DNA of 64,000 nt from Xanthomonas hydrangeae (GTDB lineage: Bacteria > Pseudomonadota > Gammaproteobacteria > Xanthomonadales > Xanthomonadaceae), in the NCBI GenBank assembly GCA_905142475.1, contig LR990730.1, positions 5,295,477-5,359,476 on the forward strand. Direction: 5' to 3'. Positions 34,612-43,479 of this stretch are shown here, piece by piece. The notes beneath the pieces were generated by a model, which was given only the letters and a program-made list of their open reading frames with translations, was not told the origin of the DNA and did not search any database. Each line of letters starts with the position of its first letter. The stretch's first letter is position 1. Both the position numbers and the translations under genes were made by a program.

Positions 34612-34977
34612 CTAGGGCGCGGCCTGTGCGGTGCCAGCACGCTGGGGTGAGGACGTCATTGCATTCTCCGAGTGTCGAGCCGATCCCCTGCTCCCACCTC
34701 AACGATGGATCAGCGGCACGGATCCGCCATTGCGTCCGACGGGTGGGGTGGGGTTGTGGCGCTACCCGCGCAGCGATTGCGGCGTGTGCGGCTGTACGCG
34801 CTGTCTGCCAGGCCGGCCACGCTGCGTGCGTTGGAGCGCGATGCGGGGCGACGGCCACGCGATCGCGCGCGTGCCGGCATGCGCCACGTACAAGGTGCGC
34901 AGCCACGCCGAACCTAAAACCTGAAACCGCTGCGTTTTGCAGCCGCTGTGCGCGCGCCGCCAGGCACGCGGCGCGCG
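34612..34977. other. Intergenic region upstream of the sigma factor
   Basis: There are 366 bp without a supported gene between the binding-protein stop (34978) and the FecI-type start. It should contain the sigma-factor promoter. I see no Fur-like AT-rich box, terminator or repeat. Confidence 0.5.
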
Positions 34978-35949
34978 CTACAACTCGCCCAGCCCCGGCG
35001 GATTGGTCTGCGAACGCGGCACCGCTTCCTCGGCCAGATTCCAGCGCGCCAATGCCTTGGCATACAGGCCGCTGTCGATCTGCGCGTTGATTGCCTGGGT
35101 GATCGCCTCGGCCAGGCCGCTGCCCTTGCGCGTGGTCACCGAAATGGCCGCCGCCTGCGGCCACCCACCGGGGAACAACCCTACCCGGCGCACCTTGCCG
35201 TCGCGCGCGGCATAGGCGCCGGTGGCATTGGGCTCGAACGAGACATCGGCGCGCCCGGTGATCACCGCCAACCGCCCCACCACCGCATCGTCGAAATACT
35301 GAAACTCCACCGGTTTCAGTCCCGCCGCGACATTGCGCGCATTCCAGTGGCGCAGGATCTGGTCCTGGTTGGTGCTGGCGCCCACCACCACCTTCAAACC
35401 GGCCACGTCGCTGGGTTGGGTGATCTGTTTGATCGGCCCATCGCTGCGCGTGTAGATGCCAAGCAGGTCGTAGCGGTAGCTGGAAAAATCGAACTTCTGC
35501 TTGCGCAATTCCGTGACGGTGACATTGGCGATCACCGCGTCGTACTTGCCCGATTCCAGCCCCAGCGGCCAATCCGCCCATGCCACCGGCACCAGATTCA
35601 ATTGCAGCCCCAGCGCGGTTGCGACCAGACGCGCGATGTCCGGCTCCACGCCGATCACCTGCTTGCCATCGGCGGCGTAATCGCCCAGCGGCAACGCTGC
35701 CGCCACGGTGGCTACGGTCAGCGCGCCGGGTTTGACGAAGCGATGGCCGGCCGGCAGCAAGGCGATCGCGGCCTGGTCCGGCGGTGCCTGCAGCGGCGGC
35801 AGTTCGGCGGCGGTGGGTTTGCGCGTGGTGGCTTGCGCTTCATTGGCCGGCTTGCGCGTCAACAGGATCGCCGCGATGCCGATCGCCAGCACCACAACGA
35901 TGGCGGCGATGTTGAACAGGCGGCGGCGCGACGCGGGGGAGTGGGTCAT
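34978..35949 (-). CDS. Amino-acid-type ABC transporter substrate-binding protein
   Basis: This 323-residue protein has one N-terminal membrane anchor (FNIAAIVVVLAIGIAAILL) and a family-3 solute-binding domain. Family features are ALTVATVAAALPLG, IGVEPDIARLVATALGLQLNLVPVAW, GKYDAVIANVTVTELRKQKFDFSS and AINAQIDSGLYAKALARWNL. The missing lipobox suggests anchoring by an uncleaved helix. It is the last gene of the sulfur/amide cluster, 157 bp after the fused permease-ATPase, and should deliver a cystine- or alkylcysteine-like ligand to it (inference from the cluster). Confidence 0.88.
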   Translation of the reverse strand: MTHSPASRRRLFNIAAIVVVLAIGIAAILLTRKPANEAQATTRKPTAAELPPLQAPPDQAAIALLPAGHRFVKPGALTVATVAAALPLGDYAADGKQVIGVEPDIARLVATALGLQLNLVPVAWADWPLGLESGKYDAVIANVTVTELRKQKFDFSSYRYDLLGIYTRSDGPIKQITQPSDVAGLKVVVGASTNQDQILRHWNARNVAAGLKPVEFQYFDDAVVGRLAVITGRADVSFEPNATGAYAARDGKVRRVGLFPGGWPQAAAISVTTRKGSGLAEAITQAINAQIDSGLYAKALARWNLAEEAVPRSQTNPPGLGEL

Positions 35950-36106
35950 ACGGGCATCCTTGGGAAAGTGCTGCTTGAAAAGCGCGTGCTGTGAGCGGAC
36001 TTGTTGTGAACGGACACGCCTGGACACATCGCGCGTGCAGGCGCGTGGCGCGAAGTAGCCGTCATCGTTGCGGCATGGCTTGGCGCCGTCAGGCCCCGAC
36101 GCACCC

Positions 36107-37858
36107 TCACAGCACCTTGGCCAGGAACTCGGCGGTACGCGGATGTGCCGGCGCGCGGAACAAACGCTCCGGTGGCGCGGCTTCGACCACCCGACCGTGT
36201 TCCATGAACACCACGCTGTCGGCCACGCGGCGCGCAAAGCCGATCTCGTGGGTGACGATCACCAGCGTGGTGCCCGAGCGCGCCAGTTCTTCGATGACCT
36301 CCAGCACTTCGTTGACCAGCTCCGGGTCCAGGGCGGAGGTGGGTTCGTCGAACAACAGCACCTTCGGCCGCAGCGCCAACGCACGCGCGATCGCCACGCG
36401 TTGCTGCTGCCCACCGGAGAGCTGACGCGGATACGCATCCAGCTTGTCGCCCAGGCCCACACGGGCGAGCAACGCCTGCGCCTGCAGGTGCGCCTGTTCG
36501 GGCGCGATGCCGCGCACGGCGAGCGGCGCTTCCATCACGTTCTCCAGCGCGGTCAGATGCGGGAACAGGTTGAAGTTCTGAAACACCATGCCGATGTCGG
36601 CGCGGCGGCGGCGGATCTCCGCTTCGCGCAGTTCGTGCAGGCTGTCGCCGACGCGGCGATAGCCGATCAGTTCGCCATCGACGGTGACATGCCCGGCATC
36701 CACGCGTTCCAGATGATTGATGGTACGCAGCAAGGTGGACTTGCCCGCGCCGGACGGGCCGATGATGGCGGTGACGCTGCCGGCGGGGAGCTCCAGATCC
36801 ACCGCATCGAGCACGCGCTGCTCGCCGTAGTGCTTGGTCACGCCCTGGATCCTGACCACCGCACCGCGGCCCACCGCCACCGCATCGGCAACGGCATCGA
36901 CGGCCGCCACCGGCTGCGTGGCTGCGATGGCCGAACGCTGCCACCAGCCGCGGCGGCGCGAGGGCAATTCACGCAATGCACCGCGCGCAAAGCGACGTTC
37001 CACCTGCGCCTGCAGCAACGACAGCAAGGTGAGAATCACCAGGTACCAGACCGTGGCCACCATCAGCAGCGGCACCACATCCAGGTTGCGCCGGTAGATC
37101 ACCTGGATGGTGTAGAACAGCTCCGGCAGCGCCAGGATGTAGACCACCGAGGTGCCCTTGGCGAGGTTGATCACATCGTTGAAGGCGCCCGGCAAGATGG
37201 TGCGCATCGCCTGCGGCAACACGATGCGGCGGATCTGCCGCACGCGCGGCAGGCCCAATGCCGCAGAGGCTTCGAACTGGCCCTGATCCACCGACAGAAT
37301 ACCGCCGCGAATGATCTCCGCCGAAAACGCGGCCTGGTTCAACGACAAGCCCAGCACTGCTGCAGCGAACTGGCTGATCAACGCGGTGGTGGGATACGAA
37401 AACAGCGTAATGCCGGTGAACGGCACATCGAGGCTGATGGTGGCGTAGAGATAACCCAGGTTGTTGAGCAGCAACAGCAGCACCAGCAGCGGGATCGAGC
37501 GGAACAACCACACATAGCCCCACGACACGCCGGCCAGCAACGGCGACCCGGACACGCGCGCCAGGGCAAGCAAGGTGCCCAGCACAAAGCCGAACAGCGT
37601 GCCCAGTGCAGTCAGCAAAAGCGTGCGGCCAAGCCCGGCCAGCACCGGCTCGGCGAAGAACCATTCGGCAAATACGTCCCAGCCCCAGCGTGGGTTGCCG
37701 AGCACCGATTGCAGCACCGCCAGGATCAGCAGGATCGCCACCAGCGTGCCGCCGGTCTGCAACGGATGCCGGGCCGGCACGATGCGCGGTGCGCTGCGTT
37801 GCGCGCGCGTGGCTGCGGCGGTGCGGCGGTCGAGTTCGGGGAGGGTTTGACTGCTCAT
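36107..37858 (-). CDS. Fused ABC permease-ATPase for polar amino acids
   Basis: This 583-residue protein fuses a HisMQ-type permease (roughly residues 35-300, with the EAA loop DQGQFEASAALGLPRVRQIRRIVLPQA) to a full ATPase (roughly 335-583). The ATPase has Walker A GPSGAGKST, Q-loop FQNFNLFPHLTALENV, signature LSGGQQQRVA, Walker B VLLFDEPTSALDP and switch VTHE. In most polar amino acid systems these are separate genes. It overlaps the GNAT gene start-to-stop by ATGA. With the binding protein it forms the importer of the cluster. Confidence 0.92.
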   Translation of the reverse strand: MSSQTLPELDRRTAAATRAQRSAPRIVPARHPLQTGGTLVAILLILAVLQSVLGNPRWGWDVFAEWFFAEPVLAGLGRTLLLTALGTLFGFVLGTLLALARVSGSPLLAGVSWGYVWLFRSIPLLVLLLLLNNLGYLYATISLDVPFTGITLFSYPTTALISQFAAAVLGLSLNQAAFSAEIIRGGILSVDQGQFEASAALGLPRVRQIRRIVLPQAMRTILPGAFNDVINLAKGTSVVYILALPELFYTIQVIYRRNLDVVPLLMVATVWYLVILTLLSLLQAQVERRFARGALRELPSRRRGWWQRSAIAATQPVAAVDAVADAVAVGRGAVVRIQGVTKHYGEQRVLDAVDLELPAGSVTAIIGPSGAGKSTLLRTINHLERVDAGHVTVDGELIGYRRVGDSLHELREAEIRRRRADIGMVFQNFNLFPHLTALENVMEAPLAVRGIAPEQAHLQAQALLARVGLGDKLDAYPRQLSGGQQQRVAIARALALRPKVLLFDEPTSALDPELVNEVLEVIEELARSGTTLVIVTHEIGFARRVADSVVFMEHGRVVEAAPPERLFRAPAHPRTAEFLAKVL

Positions 37859-38400
37859 GGCGTCTGCGTCGAAAGGGAAGAAGGCCGCAGCGCACGCACC
37901 GGCAGCGGCACCGGCAAGTGCTTTTCGAACGGCAGGTGCAGCACGGTTTCCGGATCGGCCTGCTGGTCGTACAGCGCGGCGTAGCCGTGGGTCAGATACA
38001 GATGCACCGCCTCGGGTTGGCGAAAGCCGGTGGTGAGATACACGCGCCGATACCCTTGTCGTATCGCTTGGGCTTCCAGCTCTACCAGCACGCGCCGCGC
38101 AATGCCCTGGCGGCGTAGATCGTCGCGGGTCCAGATGCGCTTGAACTCGGCGGTGTCGGCATCGGGGTGCCGCATGAAGGCACCACCGCCGATGGTCTGA
38201 CCATCGCGCAGCAACAGCACGAAGGCACCGTGCGGCGAGGCGAAGGCTTCGGCCGGATAACGCAGCAACTCATCGCGCGCACTGCCGCCGATGCGGCCGA
38301 TCACATCGCGATAGCGGTTGCTGTATTCGCGCTCCAGGCCATCGAACAGCGGCTGCGCGCGCGGGTCGTGCACGGAGGTGTAGAGGAACTGCTCGCTCAT
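37855..38400 (-). CDS. GNAT acetyltransferase, SnaA/YtmI-like
   Basis: This 181-residue GNAT protein opens FLYTSVHDPRAQPLFDGLEREYSNRYRDV, with acetyl-CoA loop TRDDLRRQGIARRVLVELEAQA and ending QPEAVHLYLTHGYAALYD. The length and opening resemble B. subtilis SnaA (YtmI), which N-acetylates S-alkylcysteines before oxidation. It overlaps both neighbours by ATGA, so it is translationally coupled to the M20 deacylase and the transporter. Substrate assignment rests on gene context, not on visible specificity residues. Confidence 0.85.
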   Translation of the reverse strand: MSEQFLYTSVHDPRAQPLFDGLEREYSNRYRDVIGRIGGSARDELLRYPAEAFASPHGAFVLLLRDGQTIGGGAFMRHPDADTAEFKRIWTRDDLRRQGIARRVLVELEAQAIRQGYRRVYLTTGFRQPEAVHLYLTHGYAALYDQQADPETVLHLPFEKHLPVPLPVRALRPSSLSTQTP

Positions 38401-39614
38401 GCCGATGCCCGCTTTGCATCGATGTCGGAATCTGCACTGAGAAAGCGCTCGGTCAGCCGCGCCCAGTAGCTGGCGGCCGGTGCGATCACCGCATCGTTGA
38501 ACACGTAGCGCGGGCTGTGCAGCGAGGCGCTGTCGCCATTGCCGACGAACAAGAAACTGCCCGGACGCTGCTGCAGCAAGAACGCGAAATCCTCACTGGC
38601 GGTACGCGGCGCCAGCCCGGCTACCACGCCATCGGCGCCAAACAATTCCACCGCGGTGTCGCGTGCGAATGCGGTCTCCGCTGCGTGGTTGATCACGCTG
38701 GGAAATCCCAACGGGAAGTCGATCTGCACCTGCGCCCCGAAACCGGCCGCAATCGCTTCGGCCAGCGCCGGAATGCGCTGGCGCAGGGTCTGGCGCACCT
38801 GCGGCAGGAACGCGCGCACGGTGAGCTTCAAGTCCACGCTGTCGGGGATCACATTGGCGGCCTGGCCGCCGTGGATCGAGCCGACCGTGATCACCGCCAT
38901 CTCGCGCGGGTCGACATTGCGCGAGACGATGCTTTGCAGGGCGGTGATCAGATGCGCGGCCACCAGCACCGAATCCACCCCGGTATGCGGCTCGGCGCCA
39001 TGTCCGCCCTTGCCGAGTACACGGATCGCCGCCCAGTCCACCGACGCCATCGCCGGGCCATCGACAAAGCCCAGCCGCCCGGCCGGCACGCCGGGCCAGT
39101 TGTGCAAGCCGAAGATCGCATCGACCGGAAAACGCTCGAACAGGCCATCGGCCAGCATCCGCGTCGCACCCGAGCCGGTTTCTTCGGCCGGCTGAAAGAT
39201 CAGCTGCAAGGTGCCGTCGAAGCGACCGTGTCTGGCCAGGTAATGCGCCGCCGCCAGCAGGATCGCGGTGTGGCCGTCATGCCCGCAGGCATGCATCAAC
39301 CCGCGCGTGCCGCTGGCGTAGTCCAGGCCGGAGTCTTCGGTGATCGGCAAGGCATCGATGTCGGCGCGCAGACCGAGCCGACGCGTACCGCTGCCACGCA
39401 CCAACGTGCCAACCACCCCGGTGCCGCCGACGCCGGTGGTGACGGTATAGCCCCAGTCCGACAACAGCCCGGCGATGCGCGCACTGGTGCGGTGTTCTTC
39501 GAATGCCAGCTCCGGATGACGATGAAAGTCATGTCGCAGCGCGATCGCTTCTTCGGCGAACGCGGCGATGCGAATGGACGGATGCGGATGGGTGCTTGCC
39601 GACAACACGGACAT
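38397..39614 (-). CDS. M20 amidohydrolase / N-acyl amino acid deacylase (SndA/hippurate hydrolase-like)
   Basis: This 405-residue M20D-family metalloamidase has HDFHRHPELAFEEHRTS, metal ligands in HACGHDGHTA, catalytic Glu in FQPAEETGSGA and late ligand ASEDFAFLL. The family removes acyl groups from amino acids (hippurate, N-acetylcysteine, indole conjugates). Between two flavin monooxygenases and a GNAT, deacetylation of an oxidised N-acetyl-cysteine intermediate is the likeliest job. ATG at 39614 is preferred. Its stop overlaps the GNAT start by ATGA. Confidence 0.9.
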   Translation of the reverse strand: MSVLSASTHPHPSIRIAAFAEEAIALRHDFHRHPELAFEEHRTSARIAGLLSDWGYTVTTGVGGTGVVGTLVRGSGTRRLGLRADIDALPITEDSGLDYASGTRGLMHACGHDGHTAILLAAAHYLARHGRFDGTLQLIFQPAEETGSGATRMLADGLFERFPVDAIFGLHNWPGVPAGRLGFVDGPAMASVDWAAIRVLGKGGHGAEPHTGVDSVLVAAHLITALQSIVSRNVDPREMAVITVGSIHGGQAANVIPDSVDLKLTVRAFLPQVRQTLRQRIPALAEAIAAGFGAQVQIDFPLGFPSVINHAAETAFARDTAVELFGADGVVAGLAPRTASEDFAFLLQQRPGSFLFVGNGDSASLHSPRYVFNDAVIAPAASYWARLTERFLSADSDIDAKRASA

Positions 39615-39625
39615 GGTCTGCCCCC

Positions 39626-40969
39626 TCAACCGGCTTTGCGCGCGGCATCGGCCACTGGCGCGTAACGGCTGGCCTTGTACGGCAACCCAAGGTGATCGCG
39701 CAGCGTTACCCCTGGCGGCGTGCGTTGGAAATAGCCGCGCGCTTCCAGCACCGGCAGGACCTGCGCGACGAAATCATCCAAGCCCTGCGATTGGACCGCA
39801 AATCCCAGGATGAAACCGTCACTGGCGCCGGCATCGAACCAGCGGATCAACGCGTCGGCCACCTGCTCGCCGGTGCCGATGAACTGCGGCCGCGGGCTCA
39901 CCGCCTCCAGCGCCACCTGACGCAGCGTCAATCCCTGTGTGCGCGCATCGTGTTTGATCTTGTCGGTGGTGGAGCGGAAGCTGTTGGCACCGAGATCGCC
40001 CAGCTCCGGGAATGGCGCATCCAGGGCGTACTGCGCGAAATCGTGGTGGTCGAAGAACCGCCCCAGGTACGCCAGTGCCTCGTCGATATCGGCCAGTGCG
40101 GCGATCTGCTGGTACTTGGCTTCGGCCTCTTCGGCCGTGTTGCCGACAATGGGGCCGATGCCGGGAAAGATCTTCACGTCGGCCGCGCTACGGCCATGCG
40201 CGATCGCCGCATTCTTGACCCGCTGCGTAAACGCACGCGTGTCTTCCAATGACGGCGCATGGGTGAAAACCGCATCGGCATATTTGCCGGCCAGGCCGAT
40301 GCCATCGTCGGAGGCGCCGGCCTGAAAGATCACCGGTTGCCCCTGCGGCGAACGCTGGATGTTCAAGGGGCCTTCGACCTGGAAGAAACGTCCCTTGTGG
40401 TCGAGACGACGGAATTTTTCTGCATCGAAGAACGCGCCGCCCGTGCGGTCGCGCACGAACGCGTCGTCGTCCCACGAATCCCACAGGCCCTGCACCACTT
40501 CCAGGTACTCGTCGGCGATCTGGTAGCGCAGTGCATGCTCGGGATGGGCGCGGCTGTAGTTGCGCGCCGAGCCTTCCAGCGGCGAGGTCACCACGTTCCA
40601 GCCGGCACGCCCGCCGCTGATCAGATCCAGCGAAGCGAACTGCCGCGCCACCGTGAACGGGTCGCTGTAGGACGTGGACAAGGTGCCGGCCAGGCCAATC
40701 GTGGTGGTGGCGGTGGCCAGCGCCGACAGGATGGTGATCGGTTCGAAACGATTGAGAAAATGCGGGATCGATTTCTCGTTGATGTACAACCCGTCTGCAA
40801 CGAAGGCAAACGCGATCCCGCTGGCTTCGGCCTTGCGTGCGGTGGCGATGTAATACGCCAGATTGACGCTGGCATCGGCCGGCACCGACGGATGCTTCCA
40901 GGCGTTCATATGACCGCCGGCGCCATGCAACATGATGCCGAAGGGAATGGGACGTGGCGTGGTACTCAT
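39626..40969 (-). CDS. LLM-class flavin monooxygenase, NtaA/SnaA/DszA (CmoJ-like)
   Basis: This 447-residue flavin-dependent monooxygenase belongs to the bacterial-luciferase superfamily, NtaA/DszA branch. It shows [18 protein letters not shown] near the N-terminus, then [53 protein letters not shown] and DGFILGF. Members use FMNH2 from a separate reductase to cut C-S, C-N or S-C bonds. The length matches B. subtilis CmoJ (YtnJ). Adjacent deacylase and GNAT genes support C-S cleavage of N-acetylated S-alkylcysteines. No flavin reductase gene is in the cluster. Confidence 0.9.
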   Translation of the reverse strand: MSTTPRPIPFGIMLHGAGGHMNAWKHPSVPADASVNLAYYIATARKAEASGIAFAFVADGLYINEKSIPHFLNRFEPITILSALATATTTIGLAGTLSTSYSDPFTVARQFASLDLISGGRAGWNVVTSPLEGSARNYSRAHPEHALRYQIADEYLEVVQGLWDSWDDDAFVRDRTGGAFFDAEKFRRLDHKGRFFQVEGPLNIQRSPQGQPVIFQAGASDDGIGLAGKYADAVFTHAPSLEDTRAFTQRVKNAAIAHGRSAADVKIFPGIGPIVGNTAEEAEAKYQQIAALADIDEALAYLGRFFDHHDFAQYALDAPFPELGDLGANSFRSTTDKIKHDARTQGLTLRQVALEAVSPRPQFIGTGEQVADALIRWFDAGASDGFILGFAVQSQGLDDFVAQVLPVLEARGYFQRTPPGVTLRDHLGLPYKASRYAPVADAARKAG

Positions 40970-41051
40970 CGCGGCAATCCTTGTGGACTAGGGGACTTCG
41001 GTAGCGCGGTCGATGGCAGGGCGGCGCTGGCCGCGCGCTTGGGCATCGGCA

Positions 41052-42110
41052 TCACGACAACGCGTGTTCGGGTATGGGCTGCGACACGCTGCGTGCCGAT
41101 GCATCGCGCCCGCTCCGTGCAGCTGCGTTTGGTGCAGCGTGTGCAAGCAGCTCCAGCGAGGTGCGACGTGCCTGCGCGTCGGCCACCGGTGCATCGATGA
41201 CGAACTCGCCCACACCGAAGCGGCGATGCAGCAAGTCCAGTTGCGCGTGCACGTCCTCCGCGGTACCGGACAGCACGCTGGGACGCAGTTCTTCCAGCCG
41301 GTAATCGCTCACCCCGACCTGGCGCGCGTATTCGGCAGCGGCTTCCGGAGTGGGCAGGTTGACGCTTTGCCCGGCACCGAGCTGGACGCGATACAGCCGC
41401 AACGCACCGACCTGCTGCGCGGCCGTTTCGGCCGTTTGCGCGGCAAAAGCAACTACCGCCAGCAGCGGCTGCAGACTGCTGCCGCGCCGATACGCATCGA
41501 AGGCACGCTCGATATGCGCATGGTCGCCATCGAAGTGACCGGCATAGACAAACTGCCAACCCAATTGCGCAGCCAATGTCGCGCTTTCCGGGCTCGCACC
41601 GAGCAGAAACCGCTGCGGCCCCTGCACGGGGTGCGGCGTTGCAATTGCCGCCGCATGCGGATGCTCGGGCGGCAAGGTGTTGGATAGGAAACCGTCCAGA
41701 TCGGTCAATTGCCGGGCGAAATCGGCCGTGCCCAGGCGGCCATCGGCCAGCGCGCGGGTGGAGGCCGGCAAACCGCCAGGTGCCTTGCCCACGCCCAGAT
41801 CCACGCGGTCCGGCGCCAGCGTCGCCAGCAGGTTGAACAGCTCGGCCACCTTGTACGGCGCGTAGTGGCGCAGCATCACCCCGCCGGTGCCGACACGGAT
41901 GCGTGCGGTCTGCGCCAGCACATAAGCCGCAAGCACTTCCGGCGCGGGACTAGCCAGTTGGGTGGTGGCGTGATGCTCGGCAAACCAGTAACGGTGATAG
42001 CCCAGCGTTTCGGCCAGCTGTGCCAATGCCACGCTATCGCGCAGCGCCTGCGCTGCGGTACCGCCGTCGGGGATGTAACTCTTGTCGAGGATGCTGAGGA
42101 GATAGCTCAT
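41052..42110 (-). CDS. LLM-class flavin-dependent oxidoreductase (CmoO/YtmO-like)
   Basis: This 352-residue luciferase-like monooxygenase is of the short MsnO8/YtmO type: LSILDKSYIPDGGTAAQAL, LAQLAETLGYHRYWFAEHHAT, RIRVGTGGVMLRHYAPYKVAELFNLLATLAPDRVDLGVGKAPGG and the C-terminal SDYRLEELRPSVLSGTAEDV. It lies 82 bp before the larger monooxygenase. The pairing of one short and one long LLM enzyme with GNAT, M20 and transporter genes is characteristic of S-alkylcysteine salvage operons. The specific sulfur substrate is unknown. Confidence 0.9.
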   Translation of the reverse strand: MSYLLSILDKSYIPDGGTAAQALRDSVALAQLAETLGYHRYWFAEHHATTQLASPAPEVLAAYVLAQTARIRVGTGGVMLRHYAPYKVAELFNLLATLAPDRVDLGVGKAPGGLPASTRALADGRLGTADFARQLTDLDGFLSNTLPPEHPHAAAIATPHPVQGPQRFLLGASPESATLAAQLGWQFVYAGHFDGDHAHIERAFDAYRRGSSLQPLLAVVAFAAQTAETAAQQVGALRLYRVQLGAGQSVNLPTPEAAAEYARQVGVSDYRLEELRPSVLSGTAEDVHAQLDLLHRRFGVGEFVIDAPVADAQARRTSLELLAHAAPNAAARSGRDASARSVSQPIPEHALS

Positions 42111-42222
42111 GGCCCTGCCGCGTTGGAAGAAGAGGACTGCCGCCAGCGCGACGTGTCGGTGATGACGTGTGCGCGTGCATTGCGATCGAGATCATCGCCG
42201 CGCCAGTAGCACGCGCCGGGTG

Positions 42223-42600
42223 TTACGGATGCAGCTGCGGAATGGCGTACAACTCCGCCAACGTGGCGAGGATCGGCTCGCTGCCGGACACGTATTGGCG
42301 TGTGGCGTGTTCACCGCTTGCGTGGCTGCTGTGCACACCCGAGGGCAGCACCAGCTTGGGCAGCGATTGATCGCTTTCGCCGACCAGGCCGATCACGTCG
42401 CGACGCGGCCGCGGAAAGCCGACCCGGCGCACGTCCAGCCGGTCGCGCAATCCATCGATGCCCGACAGCGCGCCTTCCAGCAACAAGCCATGCCGACAGA
42501 AAAACCGCTGCCCGGCAAAACTGGGATCTTCGAAATCGTGTTCCAGCAACAACAAGATCGGTTTGGACGTCGACAGATCGGACGTGGACAAAGCAGACAT
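42223..42600 (-). CDS. DUF3088 family protein, possible thioredoxin-fold partner
   Basis: This 125-residue cytoplasmic protein starts at ATG 42600. Its core reads ILLLLEHDFEDPSFAGQRFFCRHGLLLEGALS, then LDVRRVGFPRPRRDVIGLVGESDQSLPKLVLPSG and a QYVSGSEPILATLAELYAIPQ ending. This matches DUF3088 as I recall it, a small family with a thioredoxin-like layout. The RFFCRHG site carries one Cys and a Gly where I would expect a second Cys. It is the first gene of the monooxygenase/deacylase/GNAT/ABC cluster and occupies the place of the glutaredoxin-like CmoI in Bacillus, which suggests a redox or carrier role by inference. Confidence 0.78.
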   Translation of the reverse strand: MSALSTSDLSTSKPILLLLEHDFEDPSFAGQRFFCRHGLLLEGALSGIDGLRDRLDVRRVGFPRPRRDVIGLVGESDQSLPKLVLPSGVHSSHASGEHATRQYVSGSEPILATLAELYAIPQLHP

Positions 42601-42912
42601 GGGGGTGGCACCCTCGCTACGTGGAAGCATCGACACCAGGGCGATGCGTGGTGTTTCCAGCCTAGTGACCGCCAGCGCGCAGATCGCGCCAGAAATCGAC
42701 AATGTCCGGTCAGATGCGGCCAGCGAAATGGCCGTTGGCAATGACCTGACTGCTTTGGGTTATGCATGCGACATCAGCCAGTCGTGCACCCAGGCGAAAA
42801 AGTGGGGCGCGTCACGCGTCGGAACGCGCGCGACAGGAGCCTGAGGTGTTGGTTGTCTTGGGAAGATTTGGACGCTGTGTGCGTTGATTACAGAGCGGGT
42901 GATCTGCGGCCT

Positions 42913-43035
42913 GGCTGCAGGGCCCTTGCCCGCCCACCATCGCGGGACACGCCGCAAGTACGTCCTTGTAGGCTCTTACGCGGCATCCATGCCGCGTAAG
43001 GTCCCGCGACGGTGAGCGGGCAAGGACCAGTCGAG
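42913..43035 (-). repeat. Structured interspersed repeat with two ANGGA hexaloops, copy A
   Basis: This 123-bp element on the minus strand is almost identical to the one at 50326-50448. Long outer arms pair (CTTGCCCGC...GCGGGCAAG type) and enclose two hairpins: CGCGGC with loop ATGGAT and GCCGCG (near 42980-42995), and TAC with loop AAGGAC and GTA (near 42958-42970). It lies in the 880-bp gene-free gap between the DUF3088 gene and the TonB receptor, head to head with copy B. Confidence 0.85.
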
Positions 43036-43169
43036 GTCGAGAGGGCGGTGTGCATGGTGCCAGCAAGGCACGAGATCCGCGTTCGGATAACGGCGCTTTT
43101 TGTCATCTTTCCAACGCCAGCCGATCAACGGCCAAGCTTGTAATAAAGTAACCGGTTAACTCTCTGGTG

Positions 43170-43270
43170 CGGTGCCCTCACCGCTTGCGGGACCGTGTGG
43201 CGGCATGGATGCCGCCACCGAGCCCCCAGGGACGGGTTTACGGCGTGTCCCGCATGCGGTGAGGGCACCG
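43170..43270 (+). repeat. Structured interspersed repeat with two ANGGA hexaloops, copy B
   Basis: This is a diverged relative of copies A and C, with the same architecture but different stem sequences. The outer arms are GGTGCCCTCACCGC/GCGGTGAGGGCACC and CGGGAC/GTCCCG. Hairpin 1 is GTGGCGGC-ATGGAT-GCCGCCAC (43198-43217). Hairpin 2 is CCC-AGGGAC-GGG (43226-43236). Stems have changed on both sides while both loops keep ANGGA, which argues for selection on RNA structure. Confidence 0.8.
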
Positions 43271-43479
43271 CGCCCTCGACTAACCAGGCTTTTGACCTAA
43301 GCATTTGTTTGACTGCATCCAAACCCGGCTACAACTCGAAATCGCCGTTGTGGTGTGTCTTGAAGTCATCGAGCCATGTGAACAGATCTCTTGCAAGGCG
43401 AATGATCCGCAGCTTGGCCACAGGCCCCCTCAACCAATGCGGCTTGAAAACATCCAAACGACAACGGATGCAGACGTCG

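Noticed and set aside
42913..43270. CRISPR array or insertion-sequence ends
   Set aside because: The repeats are not evenly spaced with unique spacers and enclose no transposase. They are large structured elements.
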